From: Devosia lucknowensis
GTDB lineage: Bacteria; Pseudomonadota; Alphaproteobacteria; Rhizobiales; Devosiaceae
DNA length: 64,000 bases
Direction: 5' to 3'
Assembly (NCBI RefSeq): GCF_900177655.1
Contig: NZ_FXWK01000002.1
Span: 372,001-436,000 of the forward strand
The notes beneath the pieces were generated by a model. It searched no databases. It was not told the origin of the DNA and worked only from the letters and a program-made list of their open reading frames with translations. Position numbers and translations under genes: made by a program. Positions 1 through 9,014 of this stretch are shown here, one piece after another (within the stretch, counting starts at the first letter, position 1; each line of letters starts with the position of its first letter).

Positions 1-52
1 AAACAGAGGTGAGAATATTGCGGTCGTCATCCACCAGAGCGATCTTGGGCAT
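1..52 (-). CDS. chvI: Response regulator ChvI, N-terminal fragment (runs off window)
   Basis: Only the first 17 codons are inside the window; they read MPKIALVDDDRNILTSV on the minus strand, the start of a receiver domain with the acidic DDD cluster that holds Mg2+ near the phosphorylated Asp. ChvI is the DNA-binding partner of the ChvG (ExoS) sensor kinase and controls envelope and acid responses in Rhizobiales. The divergent position next to pckA is the classical order in that group, which is the main reason for choosing ChvI over another OmpR-type regulator. Confidence 0.8.
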   Translation of the reverse strand, partial: MPKIALVDDDRNILTSV

Positions 53-306
53 GAACTGCCTTTCTTTTCGTGACGCTAGCTTCAAGCGGCGCACCGGCGT
101 GCCGGATGCGCCTTTCGAGCGACTTTGCAGGCGACAATTACGTACTAAATAAGGCGCGTCCCGATCTGGCGCCAGTGCCGGATGGAAAATGGCGCCGATG
201 AGACTTCCGTCTTACGACCCATTGCCGGATGGCTGATGCCCATGGCGCGCCGGTATTTTGCCCGCAATAACCGACCTTGTGAGGTCCGGTGCAGCGGAGA
301 CAGAAT

Positions 307-1899
307 ATGCCGGCGTTCGATCATAAAACTCTCAGGACAAAAGTCGCGAGCGCTGCTGCTTCGCTCAGCGATAACGCCATTGCCCCAACCCTGGTTGCCG
401 CAGCCGTCGGCGCCGGCGGCGCGCAGCTGACAGCGCATGGCGCCCTCAGCGTCGAGACCGGCGCCTTCACCGGCCGCTCGCCCAAGGACAAGTTCATCGT
501 CCGTGACGCGCTCACCAGCGACCGTGTGTGGTGGGACAATTCGGGTGCCCTTGCTCCCGAGCAGTTCGACCTGCTGATGGCCGATATCGAGCAGCACCTG
601 GCGGGGCAGCCGCTGTTCCGGCAGGACCTCCTGGCCGGCGCCGATCCGCAGTTCCAGTACGACGTCACGGTGCTGACCCCCAGCGCCTGGCATGCGCTTT
701 TCATCCGCAATCTCCTGATCCGGCGCGACGATGGCATTCCGGCCTCGGATGACGCGACGCCCGTCACGATCCTCCATGCACCGCTGTTCCAGGCTGACCC
801 GGCCCGGCATGGCAGCCGCACCGACACGGTGATCGCCCTCGACATGAGCCGCAACATCGTGCTGATAGCGGGCACGCGCTATGCCGGCGAAATCAAGAAG
901 AGCGTGTTCTCGCTGTTCAACTTCCACGCCCCCGAGCAAGGGGTGCTGCCGATGCACTGTTCGGCCAATCTCGGGCCCGACGGCGAGGCCGCCCTGTTCT
1001 TCGGCCTTTCGGGTACGGGCAAGACCACGCTCAGCAACGACCCCGCGCGTCCGCTGATCGGCGACGACGAGCATGGCTGGAGCCCAAGCGGCGTCTTCAA
1101 CCTCGAAGGCGGTTGCTACGCCAAGACGGTGAACCTGTCGGCAGAGGCTGAACCCGAGATCCACGCGGCGACGCAGCGTTTTGGCACGGTTCTCGAGAAT
1201 GTGGTGCTTGATGTTAACAATATGCCAGCATTTTCCGATGTAACGCGAACTGAGAACACCCGCGCGGCGTATTCCATCGACGTTTTGCCCTCGATTGCAC
1301 GAGGAAGTGTGGGAAAAACGCCGAAAACGGTGGTGTTCCTGACCGCCGACGCCTTTGGGGTTTTGCCTCCGCTGGCGCGGCTTTCGCCGAACCAGGCCGT
1401 CTATCATTTCCTTTCGGGCTACACGGCCAAGGTTGCGGGTACGGAGCGCGGGGTAACCGAGCCGCAGGCGACGTTTTCGGCATGCTTCGGGGCGCCGTTC
1501 ATGCCGCTCCATCCCACGGTCTACGGCGAGATGCTGGCAAAACGCCTCGCTGAAAGCGGTGCACAAGCCTGGTTGCTCAATACCGGATGGATCGGTGGCG
1601 CCTATGGCACCGGCAAGCGCATCGACATTGCGTCCACGCGCCGGTTGCTGACGGCCGCACTGAATGGCGAGCTCGACCACGTCGACATGCGGTTCGACCC
1701 GCTTTTCGGCTTCGAAGTGCCCATGAATGTACCCGGCGTCGACGACCGCCTGCTCGACCCGCGCCAGTGCTGGGCCGACGGTGAGGCCTACGATATCCAG
1801 GCCGCCAAGCTGGTGGGCCTCTTCCGCAAGAATTTCGAGAAGTTCGGCCCGGAAGCCGACGCAGATGCCGGCCCACGCCTGCAGATGGCGGCCGAATAG
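307..1899 (+). CDS. pckA: Phosphoenolpyruvate carboxykinase (ATP)
   Basis: Cytosolic first step of gluconeogenesis: oxaloacetate + ATP to PEP + CO2 + ADP. The 530-residue product has the family's usual length. The kinase-type P-loop GLSGTGKTT lies at residues 233-241 and is followed by the GDDEHGW metal/nucleotide segment. An in-frame GTG at 289 would add six residues, but ATG 307 has a purine-rich GCGGAGA just upstream and gives the normal N-terminus. It is divergent from chvI and ends in a strong terminator, so it is probably monocistronic. In rhizobia pckA is induced on C4 acids; no specific operator was identified here. Confidence 0.97.
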   Translation: MPAFDHKTLRTKVASAAASLSDNAIAPTLVAAAVGAGGAQLTAHGALSVETGAFTGRSPKDKFIVRDALTSDRVWWDNSGALAPEQFDLLMADIEQHLAGQPLFRQDLLAGADPQFQYDVTVLTPSAWHALFIRNLLIRRDDGIPASDDATPVTILHAPLFQADPARHGSRTDTVIALDMSRNIVLIAGTRYAGEIKKSVFSLFNFHAPEQGVLPMHCSANLGPDGEAALFFGLSGTGKTTLSNDPARPLIGDDEHGWSPSGVFNLEGGCYAKTVNLSAEAEPEIHAATQRFGTVLENVVLDVNNMPAFSDVTRTENTRAAYSIDVLPSIARGSVGKTPKTVVFLTADAFGVLPPLARLSPNQAVYHFLSGYTAKVAGTERGVTEPQATFSACFGAPFMPLHPTVYGEMLAKRLAESGAQAWLLNTGWIGGAYGTGKRIDIASTRRLLTAALNGELDHVDMRFDPLFGFEVPMNVPGVDDRLLDPRQCWADGEAYDIQAAKLVGLFRKNFEKFGPEADADAGPRLQMAAE

Positions 1900-1930
1900 C
1901 AACGGGGTCGGGCAGACCGCATCAAACAAG

Positions 1931-1957
1931 AAGGGCGCCGACGAGGCGCCCTTTTCG
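1931..1957 (+). terminator. Rho-independent terminator after pckA
   Basis: Nine-base arms AAGGGCGCC (1931-1939) and GGCGCCCTT (1945-1953) enclose a 5-nt loop. The T-rich stretch of the plus strand begins in the 3' arm (1952-1955) and continues as CGTTT. Confidence 0.85.
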
Positions 1958-1994
1958 TTTGCCGCAGCCGACTGTCGTCTCCGTCAACGCGACC

Positions 1995-2888
1995 TCAATT
2001 CGGCGAATAGAAGATGTGGCTATCGACAACGGCGACACGGCTGAAGGTATTGGCCCAGGACGGGCGAACGGCGGTCGTGTGGTAGTAAAGGGCTGAACCA
2101 GGCAACACGCCGATATCTTGGCCCTGCGCAAACTCCGCATAAACCTGGCGCGCCAGGTCCTGCGAGCGCAGCCAGGCCCGACGTTCGCCGGGAGTATCGT
2201 CCCTGCCGTCGCAGGCGAAGGTGAACTGGCACCGATAACGGCCCTTGTCGGCGTTCTGGTAGATCACGCCGCACAGGGTCGACGGGAATTTGTCGGACCG
2301 GGCGCGGTTGACGATGATGTTCGCCACGGCCATCTGGCCGGTCGCGCTTTCGCCGCGCGCCTCGTGATAGATGGCCTGAGCCAGGCACTCACGTTCGCCA
2401 TTGGCGTACTCAACCCGCTTTGACGTCGGCTGGTAGCCAGACTGGATGTAGTCGGCCAGCAGGTCGCTCGTAACAGACGGAAGAGCCGGCGCCGAGGGCT
2501 GGGTGAAGCTTGCGATGGCGGACAACGCGGTATTGTCGCCGCCGAAGGAACCGCGACCGATATAGCTCAGCAGCACGTCAGTGGTCAGCTCGGGCTGCGG
2601 ACCTGCCGTGGTGACATCCACGGAACGGAGCTCCTGCTGGCGCTTGACGTAATTGGCAAGCAGCGCGGGAGTGAGCTTCTGCTGACCGGGAGCGAGGGCA
2701 ACATCGGTGGGACCGATGGCCGGCTGCAGGCGCAGGCTGGTAAGTTCGGCGGGAACAGGAGCAGGCAGGGTGACGGGTGTATCGGCACGCGCAGGCGACA
2801 GGGTCACGAACAGAACCATTGCGGCGGCGCCGATTGCCAAAGCAGGCGAAACAGCGCGCGCGATTTTCCGTTGCCAGCCTGTCGTCAA
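1995..2888 (-). CDS. SleB-type cell wall hydrolase (Hydrolase_2 domain)
   Basis: Exported peptidoglycan hydrolase of the SleB/CwlJ type. Residues 1-35 form a signal peptide (basic start, hydrophobic core, Ala-rich end at SPARA). A variable linker follows to about 160, then the catalytic domain begins at ECLAQAIYHEARGE, with E176 and E180 as the conserved acidic residues. The domain ends near the C-terminus with the typical YYHTT...SWANTF segment. The start is TTG at 2888: AAGGA lies about seven bases upstream and an in-frame stop sits two codons upstream of it. A CtrA-type box lies about 160 bp upstream, which would suit cell-cycle control of wall growth. The exact bond cut is not predictable. 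Confidence 0.88.
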   Translation of the reverse strand: MTTGWQRKIARAVSPALAIGAAAMVLFVTLSPARADTPVTLPAPVPAELTSLRLQPAIGPTDVALAPGQQKLTPALLANYVKRQQELRSVDVTTAGPQPELTTDVLLSYIGRGSFGGDNTALSAIASFTQPSAPALPSVTSDLLADYIQSGYQPTSKRVEYANGERECLAQAIYHEARGESATGQMAVANIIVNRARSDKFPSTLCGVIYQNADKGRYRCQFTFACDGRDDTPGERRAWLRSQDLARQVYAEFAQGQDIGVLPGSALYYHTTAVRPSWANTFSRVAVVDSHIFYSPN

Positions 2889-3046
2889 CGTCTAGTCCTT
2901 ACCCCTGGGCCCATCCAGTGCTTCCGGCGGGCCTTCTTTCAGGAGGCCCCATGCAAGGCCTCCGCACTTCCCGGCAGCACACTAGCCAAGGCGACGCCGG
3001 GAGGGAAGTCGAAATTTACTGCTGGTTAACCATAGCTCTTAGCGAC

Positions 3047-3062
3047 TTAAGGCAGAGTTAAC
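3047..3062 (+). promoter_or_regulatory. Candidate CtrA box TTAA-N7-TTAAC
   Basis: TTAA (3047-3050), seven bases, then TTAAC (3058-3062): a full match to the alphaproteobacterial CtrA recognition pattern. It lies in the 275-bp gap between the divergent starts side of the SleB gene and the end of the HAD gene. More TTAA half-sites occur at 3026-3029, 3136-3139 and 3144-3147. The likely target is the SleB-type hydrolase. A chance match cannot be excluded. Confidence 0.45.
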
Positions 3063-3163
3063 GGACCCGGAAGCCCAGGAAAACCCTATAATTCTCCGAG
3101 GTTTGGACGTGCTCAACCGAACCTTGACGGCTTCGTTAAAGGTTTAACGATCTGCACGGATGG

Positions 3164-3859
3164 TTAATTGTGATCGAAGGCCGCGAGGTGGACATCGGCC
3201 AGGCTCGGCATGATGAACACGCCGAGAGCGTGGATCTCGTCACTGGGGCTGACGAGGTCGGGGACCATCACCGTCTGCATGCCCGCGGCATGGGCGGCAT
3301 GAACGCCAGAGTGACTATCCTCCAGCGCAAGACAGCGTCCCGGCTCAACGCCGAGACGCCGGGCGGCGGTGAGATAGGGCTCAGGATGCGGCTTGGGGTT
3401 GACCACGTCGTCCCGCGTCACGACGGTTTCGAAGAGGTGCAGCAGTCCTGCAGCCGTCAGGTGGTGCTCGGCATGCGGATTGCGCGAGGAGGTGGCAACT
3501 GCGGTGGGAATTCCGCGGGCCCGCAATTCGGTGATGAATTCCACAGCACCGGGTTTGACAGGCACCCCGCCATGGCTGCGCTCGCGCATGGTGACGCGGC
3601 ACCTTTCGTCGAAGAGTGCATAGGGAAAGGCCACACCGTAGGATTCGATCAACAGCTTCTGGGTGCGCTCATGGCTACCCCCGACCATCGAGCGGTGCAC
3701 ATCGTGCGTCATCTCGAAGCCCAGTTCGGTGCAGACATCGAAGACGATATCGCGGAACACGGCTTCCGTATCGAGCAGAGTACCATCCATGTCGAAGATG
3801 GCGGCGTCGAAGGGCGCCAGGCGAAGGGCGGAAGCAGCGGCGGCAGATGCGGTGGTCAT
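3164..3859 (-). CDS. HAD superfamily phosphatase / phosphoglucomutase-like (subfamily IA)
   Basis: A 231-residue soluble enzyme. HAD motif I is DMDGTLLDT, with the nucleophile D23 and acid/base D25. Motif II is the VATSSRNP segment, and motifs III/IV are KPHPEPYL and LEDSHSGVHAAHAAGM. The cap inserted after motif I is the small helical type seen in beta-phosphoglucomutase and phosphoglycolate phosphatase relatives. Substrate cannot be told from sequence; a sugar phosphate is the usual guess. It stands alone, divergent from selO, with no operon partner. Confidence 0.85.
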   Translation of the reverse strand: MTTASAAAASALRLAPFDAAIFDMDGTLLDTEAVFRDIVFDVCTELGFEMTHDVHRSMVGGSHERTQKLLIESYGVAFPYALFDERCRVTMRERSHGGVPVKPGAVEFITELRARGIPTAVATSSRNPHAEHHLTAAGLLHLFETVVTRDDVVNPKPHPEPYLTAARRLGVEPGRCLALEDSHSGVHAAHAAGMQTVMVPDLVSPSDEIHALGVFIMPSLADVHLAAFDHN

Positions 3860-3960
3860 AATCCGTCTATAGGCCGATTTGACGACAATCGCCAGACAGA
3901 CCCATGCAAGCCGGCCTTGCAGGCGACGAACGCAATGCCGTCTGGTAGCGTTGCACCGAC

Positions 3961-5439
3961 ATGACCCAGTTTACTCCCTCAAAAGCGCACGAAGCCCTCG
4001 GACCGGCCTTCTTCGATCCCGTCGACCCCGCAGATTTCCCACGAACGGTGTTGCGGCATCGAGACCAGCGCTGGGCCGACCGGATCGGGCTGGGTGCCCT
4101 GGACGATGCGCAATGGCTCGCGCATTTCGGGCGTTTCACCGCCCTTCCAGGCTCGCTTCAGCGCCCGCTGGCCCTGCGCTATCACGGCCACCAATTCCGT
4201 TCCTACAATCCGGAATTGGGCGATGGACGCGGGTTTCTGTTCGGTCAATGCGTGGATCCGGTGGATGGACGGCTTCTCGACTTCGGCACCAAGGGCTCAG
4301 GCAAGACGCCCTGGTCGCGCGGCGGCGATGGCCGGCTGACGCTCAAGGGTGGCGTTCGCGAAGTGCTGGCGACCGAAATGCTGGAGGCGCTGGGCGTCTA
4401 TACATCGAAGAGCTTGTCGCTGGTCGAAACCGGCGAAGGGCTTTATCGCGGCGACGAACCATCCCCGACACGCTCGGCGGTGCTGACCCGCCTGAGCCAC
4501 AGCCACATTCGCATCGGTACGTTCCAGCGCCTCGCCTACCTCGAGGACACCGACAACCTTGCACGGCTCGTCGACTATTCCATCGCCTCCTACTATCCAC
4601 ATCTGGCCGACTCCCAGGACAGAGCCGCGGCACTGCTCGGCGCGGTGGTGGCCAATGTGGCGCGACTGGGTGCGCAATGGATCGCCGCCGGGTTCGTCCA
4701 CGGCGTGTTGAACACTGATAATATCAACATCACTGGCGAAAGCTTCGACTACGGCCCGTGGCGCTTTGTGCCCCATTACGACCCCGAGTTCACCGCGGCC
4801 TATTTCGACGAAACCGGCCTTTATGCCTTCGGCCGTCAGCCCGATACGCTGGCGTGGAACCTTACGAGGCTCGCCGAATGCCTCCTGCCGCTCTCCTCGA
4901 TCGAGGCACTCGAGCCCCCACTCAATACGGTGTGGCCCGTCTTCCGCGAAGAGTTACCGCGCCAAATCCTGCGCCGCCTGGGCCTTGAACCACGAGACAT
5001 CGAACGGGATAGCGCTTTTGTCACCGCGATCTTCGGCTTTCTCTCTGCGACCCGAACACCCTACGAGCAGTTCTTCTTCGACTGGCGCGGCGGCGCCATC
5101 GGTAGCGAGCGGGCCGCCGCGAGCCCCGCATCAGAATATTACATGAGCGATGCGTTTCGCCCGGTTGCCGACCTGCTTGAAGGTTATGACGCCAGCAAGG
5201 ACGTCAATCTCGATCACGCCTATTTCGCCCGCAAGGCTCCACTGACCATGCTGATCGATGATGTTGAAGCGATCTGGGCGCCGATCGCGGAACATGACGA
5301 CTGGAGCCGTTTTCACAGGACGCTCGACGAGATTGCGCAGATGCGCGACGCTTATGGCATAAGGCCCCGACTGCAGGAGGACATGCCATGCCAATCTACG
5401 CCCTCGATGATTTATCGCCCCGCATCGATCCGGCAGTAG
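3961..5439 (+). CDS. selO: Protein adenylyltransferase SelO (YdiU/UPF0061 family)
   Basis: Pseudokinase-fold enzyme that transfers AMP from ATP to Ser/Thr/Tyr of target proteins; bacterial members act on redox and central-metabolism proteins. The 492-residue length fits. Visible family signatures are KGSGKTPWSRGGDGRLTLKG in the N-terminal third, the VYTSKSLSLVETGE segment, and HGVLNTDNINITGESFDYGP with the metal-binding Asn/Asp. The last 17 codons overlap the carbonic anhydrase gene by 52 nt in another frame, an unusually long overlap. The tail contains a Cys (DMPCQS), in the part of the protein where SelO proteins often carry Cys or Sec. Translational coupling with the next gene is likely. 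Confidence 0.93.
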   Translation: MTQFTPSKAHEALGPAFFDPVDPADFPRTVLRHRDQRWADRIGLGALDDAQWLAHFGRFTALPGSLQRPLALRYHGHQFRSYNPELGDGRGFLFGQCVDPVDGRLLDFGTKGSGKTPWSRGGDGRLTLKGGVREVLATEMLEALGVYTSKSLSLVETGEGLYRGDEPSPTRSAVLTRLSHSHIRIGTFQRLAYLEDTDNLARLVDYSIASYYPHLADSQDRAAALLGAVVANVARLGAQWIAAGFVHGVLNTDNINITGESFDYGPWRFVPHYDPEFTAAYFDETGLYAFGRQPDTLAWNLTRLAECLLPLSSIEALEPPLNTVWPVFREELPRQILRRLGLEPRDIERDSAFVTAIFGFLSATRTPYEQFFFDWRGGAIGSERAAASPASEYYMSDAFRPVADLLEGYDASKDVNLDHAYFARKAPLTMLIDDVEAIWAPIAEHDDWSRFHRTLDEIAQMRDAYGIRPRLQEDMPCQSTPSMIYRPASIRQ

Positions 5440-5942
5440 GCTGGATCGCACCGACAGCCGTGCTGATCGGCGACGTGGTGGTGGGGCCGGATGTCGGCCT
5501 CTGGTTCGGCGCGGTCGCGCGCGGCGACATCGAGACCATCACGATTGGCGCGCGCAGCAATGTGCAGGAAAACTGCGTTCTGCATACAGATCGCGGCTTC
5601 CCTCTGAACATAGGTGCCGACGTTACGATAGGGCATGGAGCCATCATTCATGGCTGCACCATTGGAGATAATTCGCTGATCGGCATGGGCGCCACTGTTC
5701 TCAACGGCGCTGTGATCGGAAAGAATTGCCTTATCGGTGCCAACGCCCTGGTCACTGAGGGCAAAATTATCCCCGACAATTCGCTGGTCATGGGCGCACC
5801 GGCCAAGGTGATCCGCCACATCGACTCCGAAGGCGAGGCAGGCCTCGCCGCCTCCGCGGAGCGTTACGTGCAAAACGCCCGGCGCTACGCTGTCGGCCTG
5901 AGGCCTGCCAGTGATCACGGACCGGACTTCGATCCGGCCTAG
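5388..5942 (+). CDS. Gamma-class carbonic anhydrase family protein (YrdA/CaiE type)
   Basis: A 184-residue left-handed beta-helix protein made of hexapeptide repeats, expected to trimerise. The three zinc-ligand histidines of the gamma class are present (H66 in CVLHTDRG, H83 and H88 in IGHGAIIHG). The start at 5388 has GGAGG seven bases upstream (CAGGAGGACATGCC). It overlaps the 3' end of selO and its stop overlaps by four bases the convergent regulator gene. Whether it hydrates CO2 or has another acyl-related role is not decided by sequence. Confidence 0.9.
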   Translation: MPIYALDDLSPRIDPAVGWIAPTAVLIGDVVVGPDVGLWFGAVARGDIETITIGARSNVQENCVLHTDRGFPLNIGADVTIGHGAIIHGCTIGDNSLIGMGATVLNGAVIGKNCLIGANALVTEGKIIPDNSLVMGAPAKVIRHIDSEGEAGLAASAERYVQNARRYAVGLRPASDHGPDFDPA

Positions 5943-7351
5943 CCGATCTCGTAAGGAACCACGCTGCGCCGATCGGCCGGCACCGATATGCTCGCGGCAA
6001 GGGGCGGCACGGCACGCTGCGGACAATTACGCCGCTCGCAGATGCGGCAGGATATGCCGATGGGATCGAAACCGGCCTTGGCCATGTCGAGGTCATCAGC
6101 GTAGACAAGCCGGCCAGCGTGAGAGATTTCGCAGCCTAGCGCGTAGGCATATCGCCGAACCACACCCCTGTATCCGCCAACGCGCTTTTCGTAGCTCCAG
6201 GCGAGACAGAGATACTGCTTGCCATCGGGTGTCTCGGCGAGTTGACGGATGATCCGACCATGCGCCTCGAATGCGCGATGAACATTCCAGAGCGGACAGG
6301 CTCCACCAAAACGCGCGAATTGCAGCGCCGTGGCAGAATGGCGCTTGGTGATGGTACCGGCTGCGTCGACACGGGCGAAAAAGAAGGGCACGCCCTTCTC
6401 GCGCGGTCTTTGCATGGTCGAAAGCCGGTGCGCCACCTGCTCGAGACTGGCCCCGAATACGCGCGCCAGTTCTTCGATATCGAAGCGATATGCATCGGCT
6501 GCCTTCAGAAAAGCGCCATAGGGCATGTGCAGGGCACCCGCGAAATAATTGGCTAGCCCCATCCTGGCGATGGCGCGGGCCTCCGGCGCCTTGAAGTTGG
6601 CGCCGTCGAGCAAGGCATCTAGCAGGGTTGCCTGCTCGAGACCGCACAGCACACTGCCGATCTGGAAGAACTGACTTGCCGGCTCAAGGTGAGCATTGAC
6701 CCAAAGATCGCGATTGGCGCGATCGAACACGACCAGGCGGTCGCGCTCGACCGAAGCACTCAACACGACGCGGATATTGTGCATCTCGGCGCAATAATCG
6801 ATCAGCCGACGCAGCCGGTCGGGCCCGAATTCGCCCAGCTCCGCGGCCAGAGCTTCGGCAGCGCGATCCAGCGGATCGATGTAGTTATCGGCGTAATGAA
6901 AGAAATCACGCACTTCCTCGTAGGCCGTGGTCACGCCGCTCTGCGGATCGCGGGACAGCGCGGCGTCCATGCCGGCAAGCTTTTCGTTAGTCTTGCGATA
7001 GGCCTCATAGAGCGCAAGTACTGCCCTTGCCATGTCCGGCGCATTGCTGGCGACGGACTTCAGCTCCTGAAGGTTTGGCACGGCCTCGCCGAAGACCGGA
7101 TCGGCCAGCGCCTCGCGCAGGTCCACCACCAGCCGGTCGCTCGCATCGGTTGCGAGGCTGGAAAGATCGAGGTCGAAATTATCGGCAAGAGCCAGCATGA
7201 CGGAGGCCGTCAGCGGCCGCTGATTGGATTCGATCTGGTTGACGTAAGACGGCGAGATGTCGAGGCGCGCCGCAAGCTCCCCCTGTGTCAGGCGATGCTG
7301 CACACGGAGCGCACGAAGCCTGGCGCCTGCAAAGACTTTCCTGGGCGGCAC
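5939..7351 (-). CDS. ScfR-type short-chain acyl-CoA responsive regulator (XRE + IrrE-like + DUF2083)
   Basis: Transcription regulator of the family PGAP calls short-chain fatty acyl-CoA regulator. Residues about 5-62 are an XRE helix-turn-helix (LRALRVQHRLTQGELAARLD...SYVNQIESNQRPL). The middle is IrrE-peptidase-like, and the C-terminus holds the Cys-rich CRICERRNCPQRA motif of DUF2083. A GTG at 7372 opens the frame, but GTG 7351 is preceded by GGAG at 7-nt spacing, so 470 residues is the preferred product. It is divergent from the propionyl-CoA carboxylase operon, and the palindrome between them sits just upstream of its start, so control of that operon is likely. Confidence 0.85.
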   Translation of the reverse strand: MPPRKVFAGARLRALRVQHRLTQGELAARLDISPSYVNQIESNQRPLTASVMLALADNFDLDLSSLATDASDRLVVDLREALADPVFGEAVPNLQELKSVASNAPDMARAVLALYEAYRKTNEKLAGMDAALSRDPQSGVTTAYEEVRDFFHYADNYIDPLDRAAEALAAELGEFGPDRLRRLIDYCAEMHNIRVVLSASVERDRLVVFDRANRDLWVNAHLEPASQFFQIGSVLCGLEQATLLDALLDGANFKAPEARAIARMGLANYFAGALHMPYGAFLKAADAYRFDIEELARVFGASLEQVAHRLSTMQRPREKGVPFFFARVDAAGTITKRHSATALQFARFGGACPLWNVHRAFEAHGRIIRQLAETPDGKQYLCLAWSYEKRVGGYRGVVRRYAYALGCEISHAGRLVYADDLDMAKAGFDPIGISCRICERRNCPQRAVPPLAASISVPADRRSVVPYEIG

Positions 7352-7369
7352 TTCACAACTCCACAAATT

Positions 7370-7389
7370 CACACAATCGAGGCTGTGTG
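7370..7389. promoter_or_regulatory. Candidate ScfR operator between scfR and pccB
   Basis: Inverted repeat CACACA (7370-7375), 8-nt spacer, TGTGTG (7384-7389). CACAA also recurs at 7354, 7362 and 7372. It lies in the only gap between the regulator and the propionate operon. Binding is inferred. Confidence 0.4.
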
Positions 7390-7473
7390 ATTGTAGCAGC
7401 CTTGCTCTTTCCTGTCTTGGGCCCGGCCGTTGAAGTCGTTAAAGTCCGCCCGACCGTCTAGTGGAGGCCGCCC

Positions 7474-9006
7474 ATGCAGAAAATCCTTTCCGCGCTCGAA
7501 GATCGCCGCGCCGAGGCGCGGCTGGGTGGGGGGCAAAGGCGCATCGATACCCAGCACGGCAAGGGCAAGCTCACGGCCCGCGAGCGTCTCGACGTGCTGC
7601 TCGATGACGGCAGTTTCGAAGAATACGACATGTTCGTCACCCACCGGGCCACCGACTTCGACATGGAAAAGACCATCATTCCAGGCGATGGCGTGGTGAC
7701 CGGCTGGGGCACGATCGAGGGTCGCCTGGTCTATGTGTTCAGCCAGGATTTTACCGTTTTCGGTGGCTCGCTCAGCGAAACGCATGCCAAGAAAATCTGC
7801 AAGATCATGGATCTGGCCATGCAGAATGGCGCGCCGGTGATCGGGCTCAACGATTCGGGCGGCGCCCGCATCCAGGAGGGCGTGGCGTCGCTGGGCGGCT
7901 ATGCCGACGTGTTCTGGCGCAACGTACAGGCTTCTGGCGCCATCCCGCAGATTTCCGTCATCATGGGACCCTGCGCCGGCGGGGCCGTCTACTCGCCGGC
8001 CATGACCGACTTCATCTACATGGTGGAGGACACGAGCTACATGTTCGTCACTGGTCCGGACGTGGTCAAGACTGTCACCAATGAAACGGTGACCCAGGAA
8101 GAGCTCGGCGGCGCGTCGACGCATACGAAAATCTCGTCGGTGGCCGACGCAGCCTTCGCCAACGACATAGAGACGCTCCTGGAAGTACGTCGGCTGTTTT
8201 CATACCTGCCGCTGGCGGCGGGCCAGAAGCCGCCGCGTGTCGTCACCCACGATCCGATCGACCGGCGGGACGACAAGCTCGACACCATCATCCCCGATAG
8301 TGCCAACAAGCCCTACGACATGCGGGAGGTCATCGTGACCGTGGCGGACGAGGGCGACTTCCTCGAGATCCAGAAGGATCATGCCGGCAATATTCTTTGC
8401 GGGTTCATCCGGCTCGACGGCCACACCGTTGGCGTTGTCGCCAACCAGCCGCTGGTGCTTGCCGGTTGCCTTGATATCAACGCGTCCAAGAAAGCCGCAC
8501 GATTCATCCGCTTCTGCGACGGTTTTGAAATTCCGATCCTGACCTTTGTCGACGTGCCCGGCTTCCTGCCGGGGGTGGCGCAGGAATATGGCGGCATCAT
8601 CAAGCATGGCGCCAAGCTGCTGTTCGCCTATTCGGAGGCGACCGTGCCGCTGGTCACAGTCATCACCCGCAAGGCCTATGGCGGCGCCTACGATGTGATG
8701 GCATCCAAACATATCAAGGCTGACGTCAACTATGCCTGGCCCTCGGCCGAGATCGCCGTGATGGGCGCCAAGGGGGCGACGGAAATTCTTTATCGCTCGG
8801 AACTGGGCGACAAGGAGAAGATCGCCCAGCGCACCGCCGACTATGAAGCGCGCTTCGCCAACCCCTTCGTCGCCGCCGAGCGCGGCTTCATCGACGACGT
8901 CATCATGCCGCACGGCACACGGCGCCGGGTGATCAGGGCCTTTTCGACGCTGCGGCACAAGACCAGCAGCATGCCGAAAAAGAAGCACGACAACATTCCG
9001 CTGTGA
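7474..9006 (+). CDS. pccB: Propionyl-CoA carboxylase beta subunit (carboxyltransferase)
   Basis: Transfers carboxyl from carboxybiotin to propionyl-CoA to make methylmalonyl-CoA. The 510-residue product has the two crotonase-like halves of the acyl-CoA carboxyltransferase family. The N-terminal half carries [11 protein letters not shown] and [14 protein letters not shown] (acyl-CoA site), then [14 protein letters not shown] (oxyanion loop). The C-terminal half has [14 protein letters not shown] and the [11 protein letters not shown] biotin-pocket motif. The start has GGAGG six bases upstream. First gene of a tightly packed four-gene operon; its stop overlaps an alternative GTG of pccA. Confidence 0.96.
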   Translation: MQKILSALEDRRAEARLGGGQRRIDTQHGKGKLTARERLDVLLDDGSFEEYDMFVTHRATDFDMEKTIIPGDGVVTGWGTIEGRLVYVFSQDFTVFGGSLSETHAKKICKIMDLAMQNGAPVIGLNDSGGARIQEGVASLGGYADVFWRNVQASGAIPQISVIMGPCAGGAVYSPAMTDFIYMVEDTSYMFVTGPDVVKTVTNETVTQEELGGASTHTKISSVADAAFANDIETLLEVRRLFSYLPLAAGQKPPRVVTHDPIDRRDDKLDTIIPDSANKPYDMREVIVTVADEGDFLEIQKDHAGNILCGFIRLDGHTVGVVANQPLVLAGCLDINASKKAARFIRFCDGFEIPILTFVDVPGFLPGVAQEYGGIIKHGAKLLFAYSEATVPLVTVITRKAYGGAYDVMASKHIKADVNYAWPSAEIAVMGAKGATEILYRSELGDKEKIAQRTADYEARFANPFVAAERGFIDDVIMPHGTRRRVIRAFSTLRHKTSSMPKKKHDNIPL

Positions 9007-9014
9007 GGCACGAG

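Noticed and set aside
145..1929. 594-codon minus-strand frame over pckA
   Set aside because: Antisense to a certain gene; composition is that of a GC-rich shadow frame and no domain is visible.
3136..3147. Second CtrA site TTAA-N4-TTAA
   Set aside because: Spacing is 4 instead of 7 bases, so it is not a standard CtrA box.
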